A stretch of 11,751 bases of DNA from Thermoflexus sp042408365 (lineage in GTDB: Bacteria; Chloroflexota; Anaerolineae; Thermoflexales; Thermoflexaceae). The translations under genes were made by a program, and so were the position numbers. Location: NCBI RefSeq assembly GCF_042408365.1, contig NZ_JBHOQJ010000157.1:1-11751 (forward strand), given 5' to 3'. The notes beneath the pieces were generated by a model that did no database searches, had not been told where the DNA came from, and saw only the letters and a list, made by a program, of their open reading frames with translations. Every line of letters begins with the position of its first letter. Within the stretch, counting starts at the first letter, position 1. This document shows, one piece after another, positions 6,833 to 11,751 of the stretch.

Positions 6833-7167
6833 GGGAAGCCATGCTAGGGCCCGAGGCCGCTCTCAGCAACTTTTCCCAATTCCTAAGGTGAAGGAGCCCT
6901 TCCCACTTCTTTCACAGACTCCGAATTGCGTCACTCCTACCCAGATCAAAGAACAGGGAAAATACTTTGAGCCAACCAACATGGGGCGAGATTTGCTCTT
7001 CTTCTCAAAAGAACGCAAAATAAGTCATCAGGTGGTCTTCCCAGCCCTTAAAGCAGTTCCACTTTCCTATTCGCCCTAATGGCCATTCAGAGTAAAGACA
7101 TGGCGTGTCATGCCCTTACAGAGATTGAATAGCTCCGCTTATATCTTCTATCTTCGGAGCGCCGAGA
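6833..7167. other. Intergenic stretch, no gene recognised
   Basis: About 335 nt, visibly richer in A/T than the flanking genes. An open frame reading through it from 6765 has no domain, begins inside the cold-shock stop region, and crosses the terminator, so I do not call it. Weak promoter-like pairs for mutL (TTGAAT 7125-7130 with TATCTT 7149-7154) fall too close to the ribosome site GGAG (7156-7159) to be convincing. It may be a relic of an older insertion or a long regulatory region for mutL. Confidence 0.5.
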
Positions 7168-8856
7168 ATGCCGATTCGGATCCTCGAGCCTGAGCTGGTG
7201 GCCCAAATCGCGGCCGGTGAGGTGGTGGAACGACCGGCTTCGGTGGTGAAAGAGTTGGTGGAGAACGCGCTGGATGCTGGCGCTTCACGGATTGAGGTGG
7301 AAATCGAGGGCGGCGGGCGCCGGCGGATCCGGGTGGCCGATGATGGCTGTGGGATCCCCGCCGCGGAGGTCCCGCTGGCCTTCGCCCGGCATGCCACCAG
7401 CAAGCTCTCATCCTCTGAGGACCTGTTCCGGGTCACCACGCTGGGTTTCCGGGGGGAGGCCCTGGCGGCGATCGCTGCGGTCGCTCGGGTGACGTGTCGA
7501 ACCCGACCCCCCCAGGAGACCCTAGGTACGGAGCTTCGCATCGAAGGGGGTAAGATCGTGGAGCAACATCCCTTAGCCCGCCCCCCTGGGACCGAGATCA
7601 TTGTGGAGGATCTGTTCTTCAACACCCCTGCGCGGTTGAAGTTCCTGAAAGGGGAAGGGGCCGAGCGGCGGCAGATCGACCTCTGGATCAGCCGCTATGC
7701 CCTGGCGTACCCCCACGTTCACTTCATCCTGCGCCACAACGGTCGGGAGATTTTCTCCCTCCCGGCCGCGCGGGAGCCCCGTTACCGCCTGGCGGCGCTT
7801 TATGGAACCGAGCTGGCCGAAGCCTTGTTAGAGGTTGCGGAGGAAGAAGGAGCGGTGCGGGTGCGCGGCTGGATCAGCCCGCCGGGAATGGATCGGCCAG
7901 ATCGTCAAGAGTTGGTGTTTTTTGTGAACGGACGGTGGGTGCAGGACCGCATGCTACCCGCCGCGGTCCTTCAGGCATATCACACCCTGCTCCCCGGCGG
8001 CCGTTATCCATGGGCCTTCCTGTGGATCGATGTGCCCCCTGAGCAGGTGGATGTCAACGTCCACCCAGCCAAGATCGAGATCCGCTTCCGGGATCCCGAT
8101 GGGATATTTCGGGTCGTCCAGCGGGCCGCCCATCGCGCCTTACGCGAGACCGCGCCGATCCCTGTTTTCCGTTCGAGCAACCTTCCGGAGAGACCTTTGA
8201 AGGTCTCTTCATTGCCTGCCTGGACATTTCCTGAGACCACCTCACAAACGCCAGGGGCGGAAAGCTCCCCCTCCTCTTTGCCTCCCCTTCGGGTCATCGG
8301 ACAGATCCAAGCCAGCTATATCATCGCGGAAGGCCCGGACGGCCTGTATCTCCTGGATCAGCATGCGGCCCATGAGCGCGTGCTTTATGAGACCCTCAGC
8401 GCACAGCGTCAGGAAGGTCCACTTCCGGCCCAACCGTTGTTGCAGCCGCTGCTTATCGATGTGCCCCCAGAGGAGATAAGCCTGCTGGAGGAGAACCGGG
8501 GCCTGTTAGAGGATCTGGGGTTCCGAATCGAGCCTTTCGGCCCGCACACTGTGCGCCTGCAGGCGGTTCCTGCTATCCTCTCCACCGAAGCAATCCTTCC
8601 CGCCTTCCAGGATCTCCTGATGGATTTGCAAGGATCCCGTCGTCCGATGGAGGAGACCCTTGAAGGCCGCCTGATCCGCAACATCTGTAAGCGCGCAGCC
8701 GTGAAGGCAGGGCAGGTTCTGAACATCGAGCAGATGCAACATCTGGTCCGAGCGTTGGAGCGATGCGCCATGCCCTGGACCTGCCCGCATGGGCGGCCAA
8801 CCGTGCTACGGTTCCCGCTGGGACAACTGGCCCGACAATTCGGTCGAGAGGAGTGA
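7168..8856 (+). CDS. mutL: DNA mismatch repair protein MutL, endonuclease type
   Basis: 562 residues. The N-terminal GHKL ATPase has all hallmark motifs: IAAGEVVERPASVVKELVEN with Glu29 and Asn33, DDGCGI (58-63), ATSKL (76-80) and GFRGEAL (93-99). FFNTPARLKFL lies in the transducer domain, with NVHPAK further on. After a Pro/Ser-rich linker (about 330-370), the C-terminal dimerisation domain carries DQHAAHERVLYE (397-408), which fits the metal-binding DQHA(X)2E(X)4E endonuclease motif, plus CKRAAVK (from 507) and CPHGRP (539-544). It should therefore nick the daughter strand itself, as in bacteria without MutH. ATG follows GGAG by 8 nt. mutS is not adjacent. Convergent with the next gene, with a large hairpin in between. 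Confidence 0.97.
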   Translation: MPIRILEPELVAQIAAGEVVERPASVVKELVENALDAGASRIEVEIEGGGRRRIRVADDGCGIPAAEVPLAFARHATSKLSSSEDLFRVTTLGFRGEALAAIAAVARVTCRTRPPQETLGTELRIEGGKIVEQHPLARPPGTEIIVEDLFFNTPARLKFLKGEGAERRQIDLWISRYALAYPHVHFILRHNGREIFSLPAAREPRYRLAALYGTELAEALLEVAEEEGAVRVRGWISPPGMDRPDRQELVFFVNGRWVQDRMLPAAVLQAYHTLLPGGRYPWAFLWIDVPPEQVDVNVHPAKIEIRFRDPDGIFRVVQRAAHRALRETAPIPVFRSSNLPERPLKVSSLPAWTFPETTSQTPGAESSPSSLPPLRVIGQIQASYIIAEGPDGLYLLDQHAAHERVLYETLSAQRQEGPLPAQPLLQPLLIDVPPEEISLLEENRGLLEDLGFRIEPFGPHTVRLQAVPAILSTEAILPAFQDLLMDLQGSRRPMEETLEGRLIRNICKRAAVKAGQVLNIEQMQHLVRALERCAMPWTCPHGRPTVLRFPLGQLARQFGREE

Positions 8857-8985
8857 TCCGGGCATCTTGAATGTCACCTAAGCAGCCCAATCGTTCTACG
8901 GAGGACATTTGGGCCAAACGGGGCAACCAACTTCTGGGGTGCTGGAGCCGCTTGCATGAACCCACTTCCCTCAGTGGAAGCGAAG

Positions 8986-9042
8986 GGGAAAGAAGGGGTT
9001 TGGGGGCAGGGCTTCACCGCCCCCAAACCCCGGCCCTTTCCC
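8986..9042. repeat. Large GC-rich inverted repeat between convergent genes
   Basis: Perfect 13-bp arms GGGGTTTGGGGGC (8995-9007) and GCCCCCAAACCCC (9019-9031), extended outward by GGGAAAG (8986-8992) / CTTTCCC (9036-9042) across a small internal loop. It lies 130 nt after mutL and about 40 nt past the convergent gene's stop, with no T-tract on either side. It could stop transcription from both directions or be a dispersed palindrome; a similar AGGGGTTTAGGGGC occurs near the right end of the window (about 11719-11732). Confidence 0.65.
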
Positions 9043-9084
9043 ATGTCCGCGAAGCAGCGCGGAGAAGGGGGGAAGGAGATCCGA

Positions 9085-9771
9085 TCACCTCCCCCGGCCC
9101 CTCCAGCGCGGCGGCTTAAAATCCTTTGTCTTCTGCTTGGAGGTCCCTGAGGAAAAACTCTGCGCGGACGGGGTTGGAGTTGCGGAGGGGGATGGCGTTG
9201 CAAAGCCCTTCGGCTTCTTCGGCTTGGCGGAGCGCATGATGGAGCCCAGGCCTCGACCGCCAGGATGCAGGTTATATAGGCGATACGCCTGGCCCCAGCC
9301 GATCTGGCGCCCCAACATCAGGGCCTGCTCCAGGGAGAGATCGTTGTTCGGATCTTCATCAGTCTGAGAGGCGAGGACGAGCTGCAGCGCCCGGGCGATC
9401 TCCCCGTAGCCGAACCCTTGGGTGTGTAGGGCCATCAGATCCGTAACGGAGATCGTTACGGTGATGCCCGCCTGCGGGAACGTCTGACTGATCCATCGGG
9501 CCAGAGCCAAGGCCACCGGATGGACCCGCGTGAACGGGATCGTCGGGGTCAGGGTAGGCGTCGGGGTGGGGGTCAGGGTAGGCGTCGGGGTAGGCGTCAG
9601 GGTAGGCGTCGGGGTGACAGTCAGCGTGGGCGTCAGGGTGGCAGTCAGCGTGGGCGTGGGCTCCTCCCCTAGGGGTGCAGCGCCCACCGCCCGAGCCATC
9701 ATCCACCCCAGCCCCGCGGCCAGCGCAAGCCCTAACAAAATTCCAACCATCGCAGGTAAAATTCGTCGCAT
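9085..9771 (-). CDS. Secreted or membrane-anchored protein with TPTP linker and GYGEI-type domain
   Basis: 228 residues from ATG 9771-9769, with GGAGG (9784-9780) 8 nt upstream; a GTG at 9780 would overlap that site and is less likely. Residues 1-32 are a signal peptide or membrane anchor (two Arg, then a long Leu/Ala/Gly segment). Residues 38-78 are a Thr/Pro repeat (TPTLTPTP) typical of extracellular linkers. Residues about 84-180 form a compact domain with HPVALALARW, LMALHTQGFGYGEIARALQL, ALMLGRQIGWGQAYRLYNL and HPGGRGLGSIMR. Two Gly-Trp/Phe-Gly-type turns suggest an internal duplication. The tail is Lys/Pro/Ser-rich and ends in PPRWRGRGR. I recall similar domains beside sigma/DUF5667 genes in Chloroflexota but know no function. 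It is divergent from the sigma factor operon, making it a candidate regulon member. Confidence 0.8.
   Translation of the reverse strand: MRRILPAMVGILLGLALAAGLGWMMARAVGAAPLGEEPTPTLTATLTPTLTVTPTPTLTPTPTPTLTPTPTPTLTPTIPFTRVHPVALALARWISQTFPQAGITVTISVTDLMALHTQGFGYGEIARALQLVLASQTDEDPNNDLSLEQALMLGRQIGWGQAYRLYNLHPGGRGLGSIMRSAKPKKPKGFATPSPSATPTPSAQSFSSGTSKQKTKDFKPPRWRGRGR
9538..9660 (-). repeat. Coding tandem repeat for the Thr/Pro linker
   Basis: Imperfect 6- and 12-base units based on GTCGGGGTAGGC (plus strand) repeat about ten times and encode residues 38-78 of the secreted protein. Unit-to-unit changes fall largely in third positions or swap Leu for Pro, so it is a coding low-complexity repeat prone to length change. 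Confidence 0.85.
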
Positions 9772-9886
9772 TGGGCACACCTCCAGTTCTAGGGATGGGA
9801 AAAGCCTGGTTGGGTGAAAGGATCACGCCTTAAGGGAACAAGGGGATACTGAAGCAACCTTCACACCAGGAAATCGAATCCCCGTC

Positions 9887-9913
9887 TGATGGTCCAAACG
9901 GTCAGAGCCATCA
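9887..9913. promoter_or_regulatory. Candidate operator dyad in the divergent gap
   Basis: The gap 9785-10007 separates the divergent secreted-protein and sigma genes. TGATGG (9887-9892) and CCATCA (9908-9913) form an inverted repeat with a 15-nt spacer, near its centre; overlapping TCTGA/TCAGA arms and two CAAACG words lie nearby. No convincing sigma70 pair was found, in line with a possible ECF-type promoter, but I could not identify one. Confidence 0.3.
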
Positions 9914-10007
9914 AACGATTGGATCCGTAGAATAAACCGCTGAAATGAGCGAGGAAGATACGCGTGACGATTTTCACTCTTTATACGGTTTCTTAGGAGG
10001 ATGAGGG

Positions 10008-10562
10008 ATGGGTCTGCTCACCCCTCATCCCGAGGAGAAACGCTGGATTGCCCGGGCGCGCAAAGGGGATCCGGAGGCGATCGCCGCTCTTTATCGGCAT
10101 TACGCCGATGGGATTTATCGCTATCTCCTATATCGCGTCGGCGATACGGAGCTAGCAGAAGACCTCACCGCGGATGTGTTCCTGAAGATGATCGAGGACC
10201 TGCCGCGGTATGAAGAGCGGGGGCTCCCCTTTGGTGCCTGGCTGTTCCGCATTGCCCGGGCGCGCCTGATCGACCACTGGCGACGACAGCACCGGCGTCC
10301 GACCATCGCCCTGGACGATACAGAAACCGGGCCGCAGTTGATCCGGGATGTCCCTGAGGATGAGATCGCTATCTCCGAGATGATCGAGCGCGCGTTGCGG
10401 GTGCTGACGGAGGAACAGCGGGAAGTTGTGGTTCTGCGGTTCCTGGTTGGGATGAGCATCGAAGAGGTCGCGCGGGCGATGGGGAAATCCGCTGGGGCTG
10501 TGAAGGCTTTGCAACATCGCGCCCTGGCAGCGTTAGCCCGTTATTTGGAGAAGATCCGGTGA
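10008..10562 (+). CDS. ECF-type RNA polymerase sigma factor
   Basis: 184 residues, standard for a group 4 (ECF) sigma factor. Region 2 spans about 24-95: ALYRHYADGIYRYLLYRVGD, then AEDLTADVFLKM and GAWLFRIARARLIDHWRR. After a short acidic linker, region 4 spans about 127-178, with LTEEQREVVVLRF and the helix-turn-helix MSIEEVARAMGKSAGAVKAL. It should direct RNA polymerase to a small set of promoters. AGGAGG (9995-10000) is 7 nt before this ATG; an out-of-frame ATG at 10001 is too close to it. The stop overlaps the next start, so the two are translationally coupled, as for sigma/anti-sigma pairs. Confidence 0.95.
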   Translation: MGLLTPHPEEKRWIARARKGDPEAIAALYRHYADGIYRYLLYRVGDTELAEDLTADVFLKMIEDLPRYEERGLPFGAWLFRIARARLIDHWRRQHRRPTIALDDTETGPQLIRDVPEDEIAISEMIERALRVLTEEQREVVVLRFLVGMSIEEVARAMGKSAGAVKALQHRALAALARYLEKIR

Positions 10563-11542
10563 TGGATCAGGGGACAGAAATCCACGCAGCCGAACTTCTG
10601 GAGCGCTGCCTGCGCCGGATGGAAGAGGGAGCGGATCTGGAGCTATGCCTCCGAGAGTTCCCAGAGGCGGCGTCGTTGCGCCCATTACTGGAGGCGGCCC
10701 TCTGGATTCAAAAGGGCCAGGTGGCATCCCTGCGCCCTCAGGCGCTCCAACGGATGATCCTTCAGGGGCAAATCTATGCAGCCCGCGCGAAGGCTCGGCC
10801 CATCGTTTCCTCTTCCTCCTCACCCGCTTTCCGATGGGCTGGGGCACTGATCTTCGTTCTGGGTTTGATCCTGGCGGCCCTCGGCGTGGTGGGCGCCGCG
10901 GAGGCCAGCTTGCCGGATGAACCGTTGTATCCGGTGAAGCGCGCGGTGGAAAGCCTCTTCGCCACACGAATGCCTCCGGAAGAGCGAGCGCTCTGGCTGG
11001 CGGAGCGACGTTGGGAAGAATTCGAAAGGGCGGCAACACATGGGCGCTGGCTCCCTGCGGTGGCAGAGGAGAGCCTGCGTCATCTGGGGGAGGCCGCTCA
11101 ATTCGAAGACGGAAGCTCCTCTCCGCGCGGCGTCCGGCTTCGCGCCTTATATGAGCGACAAGGTGTGATCCTCAGGCAAGCCTTGCAAGTCGCCCCACCC
11201 GAATCCCGCGCTGAGCTGGCCCGGGCCCAGCAGGAGTGGGCGCAACTGGCCCATATCTTGGGCTTGCCGGAAGGGGACATCTTCCCTCATCCCGAGGAAA
11301 TTTCACCAGTAACCCCTGCACCCGCGGCGGAGATCCTGCGAGAGCGCACCCGTACGCCTCCAGGGCTGGAGAGGCAGGCGACCCCTCGCTTCGAGCGAAC
11401 ACCGCCAGGCCTAGAGAAAAAGGAAACACCTCGGCCGCAACGGTCCCCTCCGGGGCAGGAACGGCGGTCCACGCCTCACACTCCTCCTGGTCCGCAAGAT
11501 GGAACGAAAGGACCAGAGCAAACTCCCCCGGGGCGTCGTTGA
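10559..11542 (+). CDS. DUF5667-type membrane protein, putative sigma partner, with TPPG repeats
   Basis: 327 residues from GTG 10559 (4-nt GTGA overlap with the sigma stop; GGAG 8 nt upstream). The ATG at 10562, overlapping the stop by one base, is an equally possible start. Residues 10-50 (LLERCLRRMEEGADLELCLREFP and PLLEAAL) resemble the short cytosolic N-terminus of these proteins, which may hold the sigma factor. One membrane helix spans about 93-113. It is followed by SLPDEPLYPVKRAVE (117-131), the landmark of DUF5667, then a helical extracytoplasmic region to about 240. The tail (266-325) carries five TPPG/SPPG repeats, three of them followed by Leu/Gln-Glu and Arg/Lys, and is probably disordered. 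Acting as an anti-sigma or signal sensor is inferred from position and topology. No zinc anti-sigma HxxxCxxC motif is seen. Confidence 0.88.
   Translation: MMDQGTEIHAAELLERCLRRMEEGADLELCLREFPEAASLRPLLEAALWIQKGQVASLRPQALQRMILQGQIYAARAKARPIVSSSSSPAFRWAGALIFVLGLILAALGVVGAAEASLPDEPLYPVKRAVESLFATRMPPEERALWLAERRWEEFERAATHGRWLPAVAEESLRHLGEAAQFEDGSSSPRGVRLRALYERQGVILRQALQVAPPESRAELARAQQEWAQLAHILGLPEGDIFPHPEEISPVTPAPAAEILRERTRTPPGLERQATPRFERTPPGLEKKETPRPQRSPPGQERRSTPHTPPGPQDGTKGPEQTPPGRR
11354..11533 (+). repeat. Coding TPPG repeats in the DUF5667 protein tail
   Basis: TPPGLE occurs at residues 266-271 and 281-286, SPPGQE at about 297-301, and TPPG at 308-311 and 322-325, with basic spacers of roughly 11-15 residues. 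The DNA units are diverged, so this is an old, selected protein repeat rather than a recent expansion. Confidence 0.75.
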
Positions 11543-11751
11543 GAAAGGGCAATCCAGACAGCCCCGATTTTGATTTTCCGCAGCCAAGGGACGGAAGGGG
11601 ATCTGCGAATGAGCTGTTCACCTGTTGATCGCCGGGTGCTTTAGCATCTTACGCCAAACCAGGGATCCCAACCCCCGACAGGTTTTTCCCTTCCCCCAAC
11701 CCGTTTGGTTTCCTCAGTAGGGGTTTAGGGGCGAGCCGGGCGCCGTTGGCG
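11543..11751. other. Right-end intergenic stretch, no gene recognised
   Basis: No open frame with a ribosome site and no clear terminator for the sigma operon. The last 35 bases contain AGGGGTTTAGGGGC, similar to an arm of the inverted repeat at 8995-9031, possibly the first arm of another copy cut off by the window end. Confidence 0.4.

Noticed and set aside
6765..7079. 104-codon open frame after the cold-shock gene
   Set aside because: It overlaps the cold-shock stop codon, runs through the intrinsic terminator and has no recognisable domain or ribosome site.
7125..7154. Possible promoter (TTGAAT / TATCTT) for mutL
   Set aside because: Both hexamers are only 4/6 and the start of transcription would fall beyond the ribosome site.
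9538..9660. Short regular repeats that might suggest a CRISPR array
   Set aside because: Units are 6-12 bases with no spacers and encode a Thr/Pro linker in frame.

Overview
The window looks like chromosomal DNA from a GC-rich, probably thermophilic member of the Chloroflexota (Anaerolineae or Thermoflexia-like). This is an inference from the gene content: an ECF sigma factor overlapping a DUF5667-type membrane protein with TPPG repeats, a secreted protein with a TPTP linker and a GYGEI-type domain, and a 7TM-GAF kinase carrying a Gln-Glu-Leu-Arg-Thr-Pro phosphoacceptor box. No rRNA or tRNA gene, CRISPR array or complete mobile element was found.

Layout. (1) Positions 1-1142 are a decayed junction. 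The last readable part of a ParB/DNA-methylase-like gene (+) ends just before its catalytic DPPY motif and abuts a convergent, frameshifted tnpB (-) that has lost its stop codon and right end. (2) 1284-1369 holds palindromic intergenic repeats related to those at 6200-6290. (3) 5004-1377 (-) is a two-gene operon: an O-antigen-ligase-like polytopic membrane protein, then 4 nt later a sensor histidine kinase whose phosphoacceptor His is replaced by Gln507. (4) 5315-6142 (+) is an inositol-monophosphatase-family enzyme with a TTG start. (5) 6324-6832 is a cold-shock gene unit: a good sigma70-type promoter, an approximately 80-nt leader ending in an intrinsic terminator, further hairpins, a 73-residue cold-shock protein, and a strong terminator. 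(6) 6833-7167 is relatively AT-rich and has no convincing gene. (7) 7168-8856 (+) is mutL of the endonuclease type. (8) 9771-9085 (-) is a secreted or membrane-anchored repeat protein, divergent from (9) the sigma factor (10008-10562, +) and its overlapping DUF5667-type partner (to 11542). 11543-11751 has no recognised gene.

How the genes may work together. The sigma/DUF5667 pair is likely a regulator with a membrane-bound partner, and the divergent secreted protein is a candidate member of the same regulon. The ligase and kinase are almost certainly co-transcribed, linking surface polysaccharide assembly with a sensor that cannot use the standard histidine autophosphorylation site. The cold-shock gene has a leader with its own terminator, so expression is probably set by termination or read-through, or the leader is itself a small RNA. 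The most unusual items are the Gln507 kinase, the cold-shock leader RNA, the broken methylase/tnpB junction and the sigma/secreted-protein locus.
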